DNA from: Verrucomicrobiia bacterium
Lineage (GTDB): Bacteria > Verrucomicrobiota > Verrucomicrobiia > Palsa-1439
Assembly: GCA_025056465.1 (NCBI GenBank)
Contig: JANWVU010000005.1
Location: 1 to 40,470, forward strand
Direction: 5' to 3'
DNA: 40,470 nucleotides
Below are positions 21,401 to 29,920 of the stretch, piece after piece. Positions within the stretch are counted from its first letter, which is position 1; each line of letters starts with the position of its first letter. The notes under the pieces were generated by a model that was not told the origin of the DNA, searched no databases, and saw nothing but the letters and a program-made list of their open reading frames with translations. The translations under genes were made by a program, and so were the position numbers.

Positions 21401-22363
21401 GTGTTGTCATCGGAGCTAAAGATTTTTTCCGGGAACGCAAATCGGCCCTTGGCGCAAAAGATTGCCGATTACGTGGGCGTGCGGTTGGGAGATGCGGTGG
21501 TGACGTCGTTTCCCGATCAGGAAACGTTTGTAAAGATCAACGAGAACATCCGCGGCCGCGATGTGTTTATTGTGCAGCCGACATCGCCGCCGGCCAATCA
21601 GCATTTGATGGAGTTGCTGATCATGATTGATGCGTGTCGGCGTGCGAGCGCGATGCGGATTACGGCGGTGATTCCGTTTTTTGGGTATGCGCGGCAAGAT
21701 CGCAAGGATCAGCCGCGTGTGCCGATTACGGCGAAGTTGGTGGCGAATTTGATCACGGCGGCGGGAGCGAATCGGGTGATCACGATGGATTTGCACGCGC
21801 AGCAGATCATGGGGTTTTTCGACATCCCCGTGGACCATCTGTATGCAGCACCGGTGATCTACCGCTACATTCGGCAGAAAAATCTGGAAGACCTCGTCGT
21901 GGTGTCGCCGGACATTGGCGGGGTGAAAATGGTGCACGCCTACGCCAATATGTTTCATGCGCCGCTGGCGATCGTGGCGAAGAAGCGGCGCGGGGCGGAT
22001 GAGACGGAAGTGTTGAATGTGGTGGGGGATGTGCGCGGGAAAAACGTGTTGATGGTGGACGACCTGACGGAGACGGGCGGGACGTTGGTGCGCGCGGCGG
22101 AGACGTTGAAGAAGCGCGGCGCAAAGAAGGTGTACGCGGCGGTGAGTCACGCGGTGTTGACGCCGTCGGCGGTGGAACGGTTACGGAAGTCGGAGTTGGA
22201 GGAGTTGGTGACGACGGATTCGGTGTTGCATCCGCGGTTCAATAAGTTCAAATTTACCGCCCTATCGGTGGCGCCCTTGTTGGGTGAAGCCATTCAGCGG
22301 ATTCATAACGCGGAATCGGTTTCGTCGTTGTTCGACATCAACGGGGTGCGTCCGGAAAGCTGA
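21401..22363 (+). CDS. prs: Ribose-phosphate pyrophosphokinase
   Basis: Makes PRPP from ribose-5-phosphate and ATP for purine, pyrimidine, His, Trp and NAD synthesis. About 320 residues: LKIFSGNANRPLAQKIADYVGV at the start, SFPDQETFVKINENIRGRDVFIVQPT, FFGYARQDRKDQPRVPITAKLVANL (catalytic flexible loop region), VITMDLHAQQIMGFFDIPVDHL, VVSPDIGGVKMVHAYA, and the PRPP-binding loop VLMVDDLTETGGTLVRAA. The start is uncertain: TTG 21389 (track), GTG 21401 or TTG 21404; I prefer 21401 because the usual protein begins close to SSELKIFSG. Codons downstream are the same. About 240 bp separate it from glgC with no gene. Confidence 0.93.
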   Translation: MLSSELKIFSGNANRPLAQKIADYVGVRLGDAVVTSFPDQETFVKINENIRGRDVFIVQPTSPPANQHLMELLIMIDACRRASAMRITAVIPFFGYARQDRKDQPRVPITAKLVANLITAAGANRVITMDLHAQQIMGFFDIPVDHLYAAPVIYRYIRQKNLEDLVVVSPDIGGVKMVHAYANMFHAPLAIVAKKRRGADETEVLNVVGDVRGKNVLMVDDLTETGGTLVRAAETLKKRGAKKVYAAVSHAVLTPSAVERLRKSELEELVTTDSVLHPRFNKFKFTALSVAPLLGEAIQRIHNAESVSSLFDINGVRPES

Positions 22364-22379
22364 AGCAACGGAGTGAACC

Positions 22380-23120
22380 ATGGCGAAGCAAATTTTGTTG
22401 AAAGCAGTGGCGCGGTCGGGAGCCGGTAAGTCGCAGGTGAAGAAACTGCGTCGGCAGGGGATGGTGCCAGCGGTGATTTACGGGCCACATACGACGCCGC
22501 GCAATTTGGCGGTGCGGGCGTTTGATCTGGATCGCGTGTTGCAGAGTGCGACGGGCGAGAACGTGCTGGTGAGTCTGCAGGTGGAAGGCGGTGAGGCGGC
22601 CGGCAGTCATCTGGCGCTGATTCAGGAAGTGCAGCATCATCCAGTCAATGATTCGCTGTTGCACGTGGATTTTCGGGAGGTATCGGCGACGGAGAAGATG
22701 CGCACCGCGGTGCCCGTGCGTCCGGTGGGTGAGGCGGCCGGGGTGAAGACCGGTGGGGGTATTTTGGAGATGTTGGTGCGCGAGTTGCGCGTCGAATGCT
22801 TACCGGCTGACCTACCGGATGTGATCGAGGTAAATGTGGAGCGGTTGCAGGTGGGTCAGAGTATTCACGTGGGGGAGATCACGCCGCCGCCCGGTGTTAC
22901 GTTGTTGGACGACAAGGATCAGCCGGTATTTCTCGTGGTGGCGCCCATCACGGAAGAGGAGGAAGCGGCGATTGGACAACCGGCGGAGATGGCGGAACCG
23001 GAAGTCATCGGCGCGAAGAAGGAGGAGCCGGCAGCCGCGGCGGAAGGCGAGAAGAAGCCCGAAGCCAAACCGAAGGAAGCGGCCAAAGCAGAAGCGCCCA
23101 AACCAGAGGCCAAGAAGTAG
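22380..23120 (+). CDS. rplY: 50S ribosomal protein L25/general stress protein Ctc
   Basis: Binds 5S rRNA in the large subunit. The 246-residue protein is the long TL5/Ctc form: an N-terminal L25 domain (residues 1-95; KLRRQGMVPAVIYGP, LALIQEVQHHPVNDSLLHVDF) and a beta-rich C-terminal domain (about 100-195; VRPVGEAAGVKTGGGILE, ELRVECLPADLPDVIEVNVE, LLDDKDQPVFLVVAP). The last 50 residues form an Ala/Glu/Lys/Pro-rich tail with repeated PEAKPKEAAKAE-like units, probably disordered. CGGAG lies 6 nt before ATG 22380. It follows prs by 16 bp and is followed by pth, the common prs-rplY-pth order. Confidence 0.95.
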   Translation: MAKQILLKAVARSGAGKSQVKKLRRQGMVPAVIYGPHTTPRNLAVRAFDLDRVLQSATGENVLVSLQVEGGEAAGSHLALIQEVQHHPVNDSLLHVDFREVSATEKMRTAVPVRPVGEAAGVKTGGGILEMLVRELRVECLPADLPDVIEVNVERLQVGQSIHVGEITPPPGVTLLDDKDQPVFLVVAPITEEEEAAIGQPAEMAEPEVIGAKKEEPAAAAEGEKKPEAKPKEAAKAEAPKPEAKK

Positions 23121-23153
23121 CAGGCGGGTTTTCGGGCGATTGCGGCGGGATGA

Positions 23154-23747
23154 ATGCAGACGGTGCGACTGGTGTTGGGGTTGGGCAATCCCGGTGCCGA
23201 GTACGTGGGCACGCGACACAATGTGGGCTTCGAGGTGGTGGATTGTCTGGCAAACCGGTGGGGTTGTGTGTTTCGTCCCAAAGCGCGGTTTGCGGCTGAG
23301 GTGGCGGAACACGGCGCGGTGTGGCTGGCCAAACCACAAACGTATATGAACCTGAGCGGTCGGTCGGTCGCGGCGTTGTTGGGGTGGTGGAAGTTGTCGC
23401 CGTCGGAAATGTTGGTGGTGATGGATGACGCGGATTTGCCGCTGGGTCGGATAAAAGTGCTCGCCAGCGGTGGCAGTGGCGGTCACAATGGGTTGCGTTC
23501 GATCATCGAGGCATTGGGCGGAACGGAGTCGTTCCCGCGCGTTCGATTGGGAATCGGACGGCAATCGGCGCCAGGGGCGGGCGACTTGAGCGAGCATGTG
23601 TTGGGGCGGTTCACTGACGCGGAGCGACCGGTGGCTCGGGCGATGATTGAGCGCGCAGCCGCGGCGGTGGAAACCGTGCTGACGCACGGACTGGCGCGGG
23701 CGATGAATGAGTTTAATCGGAAAGTATCAGAAGGAGTGACGGGTTGA
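23154..23747 (+). CDS. pth: Peptidyl-tRNA hydrolase
   Basis: Releases tRNA from drop-off peptidyl-tRNA. The 197-residue protein has LVLGLGNPGAEYVGTRHNVGFEVVD (Asn12 and catalytic His22), KPQTYMNLSGRSVAAL, VVMDDADLPLGRIKV (Asp near 97), GGSGGHNGLRSIIEALGG and FPRVRLGIGR. Length is normal. The stop TGA overlaps the rpsF TTG as TTGA, so the two are translationally coupled. Confidence 0.96.
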   Translation: MQTVRLVLGLGNPGAEYVGTRHNVGFEVVDCLANRWGCVFRPKARFAAEVAEHGAVWLAKPQTYMNLSGRSVAALLGWWKLSPSEMLVVMDDADLPLGRIKVLASGGSGGHNGLRSIIEALGGTESFPRVRLGIGRQSAPGAGDLSEHVLGRFTDAERPVARAMIERAAAAVETVLTHGLARAMNEFNRKVSEGVTG

Positions 23748-24121
23748 ACGAAGCGAATCGAAAATACGAAGGGATGTTCATTCTCGATGTGAGCACGCGC
23801 GGCGAAGCAGCCGTCAAAGAGGGCATCGAGAAGATTCAGGCGTTGCTCAAGAGCGTGGGGGCGGTGGTGCACAATCTGCAAAAACTGGAGACGCGTCCGT
23901 TTGCGCGGCCGCGTCCGAAATTGCAGAGCGGTTATTATGTAAGCGTGGTGTTCAGCGCACCGCCGAAGGCGATTGGAGAGCTGGATGCCAAGTTGCATTT
24001 GGAAAGCGGCATCTGGCGTTGGCAGTTTGTCCATTACGAGGAATCTCCCAAGGCGCCGGCGCGTCGCGAGAAAACGGAGCCGGCGGAGGCGGGGTCCGGT
24101 GGCCGGGGAGCCAAAGGATAA
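23744..24121 (+). CDS. rpsF: 30S ribosomal protein S6
   Basis: Small-subunit protein that pairs with S18. The 125-residue sequence has NRKYEGMFILDVS, VGAVVHNLQKLETRPFARP and WRWQFVHYEESPK. It starts with TTG 23744, inside the pth stop region, with AAGGAG upstream. A Glu/Gly-rich C-terminal tail of about 25 residues follows the domain. It is the first gene of the conserved rpsF-ssb-rpsR-rplI-dnaB block. Confidence 0.93.
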   Translation: MNEANRKYEGMFILDVSTRGEAAVKEGIEKIQALLKSVGAVVHNLQKLETRPFARPRPKLQSGYYVSVVFSAPPKAIGELDAKLHLESGIWRWQFVHYEESPKAPARREKTEPAEAGSGGRGAKG

Positions 24122-24124
24122 GAC

Positions 24125-24598
24125 ATGGCCGCGTCGTTGAATCGGGTTTTTTTGATGGGCAACGTTACACGCGACCCCGAAGTGCGGTACACGCCCAAAG
24201 GCACGGCGGTTTGCACGTTGGGTGTGGCGGTCAACGAGTATTACACCACGCAGACCGGCGAGCAGAAGGAAGAGACGGTGTTTGTGGATGTGGATTTGTG
24301 GGGACGACAAGCGGAGACGGCCGGCCAATACCTGGCGAAAGGCCGACCGGTGTTTATCGAAGGCCGACTTCGGTTGGATCAGTGGGATGACAAGGAGACG
24401 GGTCAAAAACGTTCGCGGCTGAAAGTGGTTTGCACGCGGATGCAATTGATTGGAGGTCCCCGGACGCCGGCCGAAGTTAAAGACGCACCGCCGTCGGAGG
24501 AGCAAGCCGGTAGCGCGGGTGCGCGAGTGCGGCGCACGCCACCACCGGTACCCGTGGAGGAACCCCCACCGGTGGAAGACGACAACGTGCCATTTTAG
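24125..24598 (+). CDS. ssb: Single-stranded DNA-binding protein
   Basis: Coats single-stranded DNA in replication and repair. The 157-residue protein has the OB-fold domain (residues 1-110; [55 protein letters not shown]). A Pro/Glu-rich linker follows and the acidic tip ends in DDNVPF, which matches the DDDIPF protein-docking peptide with changes that keep its character. It lies 3 bp after rpsF. Confidence 0.96.
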   Translation: MAASLNRVFLMGNVTRDPEVRYTPKGTAVCTLGVAVNEYYTTQTGEQKEETVFVDVDLWGRQAETAGQYLAKGRPVFIEGRLRLDQWDDKETGQKRSRLKVVCTRMQLIGGPRTPAEVKDAPPSEEQAGSAGARVRRTPPPVPVEEPPPVEDDNVPF

Positions 24599-24615
24599 GA
24601 ACGGACGGAGTTACC

Positions 24616-24873
24616 ATGCCAAGACGAGATTCACCATCTGCACAGCGTACCAACGGTGCGCGGCGCGAGAAGCGTGAGGTTGTGAGCAAGAAGGAATGTC
24701 GGTTGTGTGCCGAAGGTACGCCGATTGATTACAAGGATGTCGAGCGGCTGAAACGGTACATGACGGAGCGGGGCAAGATTTTGCCGCGACGCATCACCGG
24801 CAACTGTGCTCAATGCCAACGGCGGTTGAGCCGCGCGATCAAACGGGCACGGGTGTTGTTGCTGGTCCGGTAG
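24616..24873 (+). CDS. rpsR: 30S ribosomal protein S18
   Basis: An 85-residue small-subunit protein that binds S6. It has a short basic N-terminal extension, then [52 protein letters not shown] in family order. The four Cys (CRLC and CAQC) indicate the zinc-binding (C+) form. Located 17 bp after ssb. Confidence 0.96.
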   Translation: MPRRDSPSAQRTNGARREKREVVSKKECRLCAEGTPIDYKDVERLKRYMTERGKILPRRITGNCAQCQRRLSRAIKRARVLLLVR

Positions 24874-24887
24874 CAGGGAGGTGGGTG

Positions 24888-25382
24888 ATGAGCACGCAGG
24901 TGATTTTGACCAAGGAAGTGGAAGCATTGGGCGCCGAGGGTGATGTCATCACGGTGGCGGACGGGTACGCACGCAATTATCTCATCCCGCGCGGACTGGC
25001 GATTGCGGCCACACCGGCGAACCTGCGTCGGGTCGAAACGCTCCGCAAAAAGCGGGAAGCGGAACAAGCGGCGCGTCGGCAGCAGGCGGAGGAGATGGCC
25101 AAGAAACTGAGCGGATTGTCGCTGACGATTTCGGCGCCGGCAGGAGCGGACGGCAAATTGTTTGGTGCCATCACCACTTCGGACATTGCGCATGCGTTAC
25201 AGCAGCGGGGAATCGAAGTGGATCGCAAAAAGATCGTGATTGAACCGCCGCTGCGTGAGATTGGAATTCGGGACGTGACCATCAAATTGCATCCCGAGGT
25301 ACAGGCAACGGTCCGCGTCGAGGTTGTGGCAAGCGCCACGGCGGACCAGCCTGCCGGTAAGAGCGAGAAGGCATCGAAGTAG
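24888..25382 (+). CDS. rplI: 50S ribosomal protein L9
   Basis: A 164-residue large-subunit protein: N-terminal domain VILTKEVEALGAEGDVITVADGYARNYLIPRGLA, the long charged connecting helix (about 45-75) and the C-terminal domain (FGAITTSDIAHALQQRGIEVDRKKI). ATG 24888 has GGGAGG upstream; the longer track ORF from 24813 overlaps rpsR and is not supported. A short Ser/Lys tail ends the protein. Confidence 0.95.
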   Translation: MSTQVILTKEVEALGAEGDVITVADGYARNYLIPRGLAIAATPANLRRVETLRKKREAEQAARRQQAEEMAKKLSGLSLTISAPAGADGKLFGAITTSDIAHALQQRGIEVDRKKIVIEPPLREIGIRDVTIKLHPEVQATVRVEVVASATADQPAGKSEKASK

Positions 25383-25402
25383 CCACGCGACCAAGGGGTG
25401 GG

Positions 25403-26911
25403 GTGGTGGAGTCGGCGCCGACAGGCACAACGGAGACTGGTAGCAAGCCAGGGGTGGAGCCACGTCCGTTGGGTCGCCCGCGCGGCGAACAGCGCGTGCG
25501 CGGGACGGCACGCGCGATCAATCTTCAAGAGCGCGCGCTGCCGCATAGTCTGGAAGCGGAGATGGCGGTGTTGGGCGCGGTGTTGCTAGAGCCGCGCGGT
25601 GCCGGCAACCAGGTGTTCGAGCATCTGACAGAGGAATCGTTTTACGCCGCTGCGCATCAGGTGATTTTTCGCGAGATGAGAGCGTTGCAGGATGCGATGC
25701 AGACGGTGGACCTGATGGCGTTGACGCAGCGGTTGCGCGACAAGAACCTGCTCGAGGAGGTGGGCGGGCCGGTGTACCTGGCGGAGCTGGTAGAACGCGT
25801 GCCCACGGCGGCGAACGTGGAGCATTACATTCGCATCGTCAGCGAGAAACATCTTTTACGGCGGTTGATTAGCGCTAGCCTGGATACGTTGAATCGCGCG
25901 TACGAGCGACAGGATGAGGTGAGCGAGTGGTTGGACGAGGTTGAGCAGCAAATTTTTTCAATCACAGCAGAAAAAGCGTTGGGCGGTCCGATGCCGGTTC
26001 GTCACTTTATCAAGGATGCGATGGTGACGATCGAACGGCTCTACGATCAGCGTGGGGCCATCAGTGGGATTTCGACCGGATTTCGAGATTTGGATCGCAT
26101 GACGTCGGGTTTGCACGACGGCAACATGGTCGTAATCGCGGCGCGGCCCGGTATGGGCAAGACATCGTTGGCGATGAACATTGTGGAGCACGTGGCGCTG
26201 GACCTGCAGTTGCCGGTGGCAGTGTTCAGCTTGGAAATGTCGGCGCAGGAGCTTGTGATGCGGTTACTTTGTTCTCGCGCGAAAGTGAATTTGCGTAACG
26301 TGCGCGATGGGTACATGAGCGAGCGCGACTTCGGTCCGTTGACCACGGTGGCGAGCCAGTTGATGAAGGCGCCGCTGTACATTGATGACACCCCGGGCCT
26401 AACGATCAGTCAGGTGCGCTCGCGGGCGCGGCGGTTGAAGTCGCAGTTTGGGATTCGGGTCTTGGTAATTGATTATCTGCAACTGATGCGCTCGCCGTCG
26501 AAGCGGGCGGAGTTGAATCGGCAGGTGGAGATTGCGGACATTTCGATGGGGATCAAAGCGCTGGCGAAAGAGTTGAGCGTGCCGATCATTGTGTTGAGCC
26601 AGTTGAACCGCTCGCCCGAACAACGCGCCGATGGGAAACCGAAGCTGGGTGACTTGCGGGAATCGGGAGCGATTGAGCAGGATGCGGACGTGGTGATGAT
26701 GTTGGTGCGGCCCGAGGTTTATGCCGAGACGCCCGAGGACAAAGAGGCAGATCGAGGGAAAGCGACGTTGATCATTGCCAAGCAACGCAACGGACCGACG
26801 GGCGAGATTGAGCTGGTGTTCCAGCATGAGTTTACCCGATTCCTGAACGCGGCGAAGGTGGATAGCGAAGACATGGCCGGTTTTGGTCCCGCGGCGGGAG
26901 GGAATGAATGA
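25403..26911 (+). CDS. dnaB: Replicative DNA helicase DnaB
   Basis: Hexameric 5'-3' helicase of the replication fork. The 502-residue protein has an N-terminal primase-interacting domain (about 35-150; LPHSLEAEMAVLGAVLLEP, VEHYIRIVSEKHLLRRLI) and a RecA-like domain with Walker A ARPGMGKTS (about 246-254), FSLEMSAQELVMRLL, VLVIDYLQLM (Walker B), IIVLSQLNRSPEQRADGKP and DLRESGAIEQDADVVMML. An unusual N-terminal extension of about 38 residues rich in Gly, Pro and Arg precedes the core. The start is GTG 25403. No intein is present. The stop overlaps the bamA ATG as ATGA. Confidence 0.96.
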   Translation: MVESAPTGTTETGSKPGVEPRPLGRPRGEQRVRGTARAINLQERALPHSLEAEMAVLGAVLLEPRGAGNQVFEHLTEESFYAAAHQVIFREMRALQDAMQTVDLMALTQRLRDKNLLEEVGGPVYLAELVERVPTAANVEHYIRIVSEKHLLRRLISASLDTLNRAYERQDEVSEWLDEVEQQIFSITAEKALGGPMPVRHFIKDAMVTIERLYDQRGAISGISTGFRDLDRMTSGLHDGNMVVIAARPGMGKTSLAMNIVEHVALDLQLPVAVFSLEMSAQELVMRLLCSRAKVNLRNVRDGYMSERDFGPLTTVASQLMKAPLYIDDTPGLTISQVRSRARRLKSQFGIRVLVIDYLQLMRSPSKRAELNRQVEIADISMGIKALAKELSVPIIVLSQLNRSPEQRADGKPKLGDLRESGAIEQDADVVMMLVRPEVYAETPEDKEADRGKATLIIAKQRNGPTGEIELVFQHEFTRFLNAAKVDSEDMAGFGPAAGGNE

Positions 26912-29259
26912 ATTGGCGCCGGCTTTTGATCCCGAGCCTGGTGCTGTGGGTTGCAGGTGGTGTGGCACGCGGCCAGTGGGCCGATGAAGGGCAGATTGTT
27001 CAACAGATAGAAATTCGATTCATTGGTCCGGCGACGGTCAATCGTGCGGTGGTGTTGGCAAACATTCAGACGAAGGAAGGCCAGCCGTTGGCGCGCCGGG
27101 TCATCGAGCAGGATGTGCGGGATTTGATTGCTACCGGTTTTTTCCACGATGTGCGTGTTTTGCGGGAGCCGGTAGCCAACGGGGTAAAGGTCATCTACCA
27201 GCTACAAGGGAAAGCGACGATTCAACAAATTATTGTGGAGGGGGTGAAGGCGTTCAAACCCGACCGGGTGAGGCGTGAGATTACGTTCAAGGATGGCGAC
27301 ATTTACGATGAGCGGCAGGTGCATCTTGACGCGCAGAAGATCACGCAACTTTACCAGAAGTATGGCTATCCCGATGTGAAGGTGACAACGAGCGCCGATC
27401 TCGACCGTGACACAGGACGGGCCATCGTACGCTTTCAAATAACCGAGGGGCCGCGGGTGTTTATCCGGCGGGTGCAGTTTCACGGAGTGAAGGAAATGCC
27501 GGTGAAGCAATTGTACCGATTGATGAAGACCCGGCATCGGTGGTGGCTGTCGTGGATCTCCGGCACTGGTGTTCTGAAGGATGATCAGTTCCGCGAAGAT
27601 CTTGAGACGTTGCGCGAGCATTATCAAAAGCAGGGGTATCTCGATGCCGCGATTACTGAGACGCGCGTGGAGCGTACCAAGCCGAATGAGATGGTCATCC
27701 AAATCCACATATTTGAGGGACAGCGGTATCAGGTGGGGGAGGTGAAATTCGAGGGCAACACCTTGTTCACAGCCGAGGAATTACGAAAGCGGCTTAAGAT
27801 GACCACCGGTCAGTATTTCACGCCGGGGGGCTTGCGGGATGATTTGAAGGCCTTGGAAGATGCGTACGGAGCGAAAGGTTACTTGGACACGCAAGTGCGC
27901 TCCACCCGCACGCCCAACGTGGAAACCGGCCAGCTCGACCTCACGTACACGATTCGGGAGGGAGAGCTGAACTACATCGATAAGATCGAAATTCGCGGCA
28001 ACACCAAAACCAAGGACAAGGTGATCCGGCGGGAGTTGGCGGTCGTGCCGGGTGAGGTGTTTGACATGGTGCGGGTAGAGAAAAGCGCAGAGCGCCTGCG
28101 CAATCTGGGTTACTTCTCGAAGGTCGAGACAATGCCGTCGGTGACCCCGGTGCCCAATCGCAAGGATTTGGTAATTACGGTGGAGGAGCAACGCACGGGC
28201 ACGCTCACGTTTGGTGCGGGGTTCAGCTCGGTGGACAATCTCATCGGATTCATTGAGGTGACCCAGGGGAATTTCGATTTGTTCAATTGGCCGACGTTTA
28301 CTGGTGGCGGACAGAAGTTACGGTTGCGGCTTCAACTTGGGTTTGAACGGCAGGATTATGTGCTGTCGTTTGTGGAGCCGTGGTTTTTGGATCAGAAGCT
28401 GGCGCTTGGGGTGGACCTTTTCCATCGCGAGGCGCAATTTTTGAGCGATGAATTTGATGAGACGCGGACGGGCGGTAATCTGCGCTTGGAAAAGGCACTG
28501 ACCGAGTTCTGGCGCGGGCGGGTGCAATACGGTCTTCAGCGGATTGACTTGAATGTGGATAGCGATGCCTCGGCCGAGCTTCGGTCGCAAGAGGGGGATG
28601 ATTTGCGAAGCGCGGTGGAGTTCGGGCTGACTTATGACAGTCGCGACAGTCTTTTTCTAACCACGCGGGGTAATCGAACCGAATTGAGCGCGGAGCTGGT
28701 GGGGGGACCATTCGGCGGAGACGTGTCGGTGTACAAGCTAAATGCCCGCACGTCGTTTTACTTTCCCTTGTTCGACCAGCATGTGCTGCAAATCGTTGGG
28801 GCGGTTGGGGTTGTTGAGGCGTTTGGGGCCAGCAAGGGTGATGGTCCGTATGTGATTGAACCGTTAACGCTGCAAGTGGTCAAAGTGAATGACGTGCCGA
28901 TTTACGACCGCTATTTTTTGGGTGGGCCGAACACGCTACGGGGTTTCCGCTTCCGCGATGTAAGCCCGAAAGATGTACGAGGAGAGCCGGTAGGTGGCAA
29001 CACCTACGTCCACGCGACGGTGGAATACACGTTTCCAATCGTCGAACGCGTGCGGGGTGCGGTGTTCTTTGATATTGGCAGCGTCTGGCGAGATAGCTAC
29101 GAGTTCGACTGGAATGAGATCCGGTCCGACGTCGGCGTGGGGATTCGGCTAAACTTACCCATTGGGCCATTACGGCTCGATTATGGGTATCCGATTCAAA
29201 CGATTAAAGGAGACAGTCGCAGCGGAAAAATTCAATTTAGTGTCGGCTACCAGTTTTGA
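26908..29259 (+). CDS. bamA: Outer membrane protein assembly factor BamA
   Basis: Central Omp85 protein that inserts beta-barrels into the outer membrane. The 783-residue protein has a signal peptide (residues 1-22, ending GVARG-QW) and five POTRA-like repeats between about 28 and 430 (each with a G-x-x-F/Y motif and strand-helix order). The barrel spans about 440-783, with GGPNTLRGFRFRDVSP (the VRGF/LRGF loop motif, about residue 676) and ends in the outer-membrane Phe signature FSVGYQF. It overlaps dnaB by 4 bp and is followed after 43 bp by ompH and then lpxD, the bamA-skp-lpxD order of many diderms. Confidence 0.95.
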   Translation: MNWRRLLIPSLVLWVAGGVARGQWADEGQIVQQIEIRFIGPATVNRAVVLANIQTKEGQPLARRVIEQDVRDLIATGFFHDVRVLREPVANGVKVIYQLQGKATIQQIIVEGVKAFKPDRVRREITFKDGDIYDERQVHLDAQKITQLYQKYGYPDVKVTTSADLDRDTGRAIVRFQITEGPRVFIRRVQFHGVKEMPVKQLYRLMKTRHRWWLSWISGTGVLKDDQFREDLETLREHYQKQGYLDAAITETRVERTKPNEMVIQIHIFEGQRYQVGEVKFEGNTLFTAEELRKRLKMTTGQYFTPGGLRDDLKALEDAYGAKGYLDTQVRSTRTPNVETGQLDLTYTIREGELNYIDKIEIRGNTKTKDKVIRRELAVVPGEVFDMVRVEKSAERLRNLGYFSKVETMPSVTPVPNRKDLVITVEEQRTGTLTFGAGFSSVDNLIGFIEVTQGNFDLFNWPTFTGGGQKLRLRLQLGFERQDYVLSFVEPWFLDQKLALGVDLFHREAQFLSDEFDETRTGGNLRLEKALTEFWRGRVQYGLQRIDLNVDSDASAELRSQEGDDLRSAVEFGLTYDSRDSLFLTTRGNRTELSAELVGGPFGGDVSVYKLNARTSFYFPLFDQHVLQIVGAVGVVEAFGASKGDGPYVIEPLTLQVVKVNDVPIYDRYFLGGPNTLRGFRFRDVSPKDVRGEPVGGNTYVHATVEYTFPIVERVRGAVFFDIGSVWRDSYEFDWNEIRSDVGVGIRLNLPIGPLRLDYGYPIQTIKGDSRSGKIQFSVGYQF

Positions 29260-29302
29260 TATGGTGGCACGGAATTGAATCACAAGAACAAGAAAGGTGA
29301 AT

Positions 29303-29896
29303 ATGACAACAGCACGAATGTTACCTGCACTCATCACCATGGTGGCGTCGCTTGGGGCGACGGCGTTGGCCCAAGGCACGGGTCGGATTGTTACCGTGGA
29401 CATGCAGCGCATCTTCGATCAATACCACAAGACTCCGGTGGCGCGCGCCAAATTGGAGGAAACGCGCGATCAGTTCACGCGGGAATTACAGGCGAAGCAG
29501 GAAGAGTTGCGCAAGCACGTCGAGGAGCTTAACAAACTGCGCGAGGACCAGGAGCGACCCGAGTACACTCCCGAGGTACGGGAGGAAAAACGGAAGGCGC
29601 TCAACGAAAAACTCGGCGAGATGCAGAAAATGCAGCGTGACCTCGAGGAGTACCGGCGTAGCCACCAGAAGATCCTCGAAGATCAAAGCCTGCGCATGCG
29701 CCAGAGCATCTTGAAGGAAATCACGGATGTTATCACCAAAGAAGCCCGCGATGCCGGTTACCTGATGGTGCTCGACAAAAGTGGCAACACGCTAAACGGC
29801 CTACCGGCATTGGTGTTCTCGCAAGACGCGATGGACATCACCCAGGACATTTTGCGGATCCTCAACAGGACGGCCCCAGCCGGTAGCACGCCCTGA
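29303..29896 (+). CDS. OmpH/Skp-family periplasmic chaperone
   Basis: Holds unfolded outer membrane proteins in the periplasm. The 197-residue protein has a signal peptide (residues about 1-24, ending ATALAQG), then RIVTVDMQRIFDQYHKTPVAR and a long charged coiled coil (about 40-150), and ends in a small strand region (GYLMVLDKSGNTLNGLPALVF). ATG 29303 is preferred over the track's GTG 29297 because the AAGGTGA Shine-Dalgarno overlaps that GTG. Its place between bamA and lpxD supports the assignment. Confidence 0.9.
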   Translation: MTTARMLPALITMVASLGATALAQGTGRIVTVDMQRIFDQYHKTPVARAKLEETRDQFTRELQAKQEELRKHVEELNKLREDQERPEYTPEVREEKRKALNEKLGEMQKMQRDLEEYRRSHQKILEDQSLRMRQSILKEITDVITKEARDAGYLMVLDKSGNTLNGLPALVFSQDAMDITQDILRILNRTAPAGSTP

Positions 29897-29920
29897 TAGC
29901 GCTGCACCACGGAAAATGAT

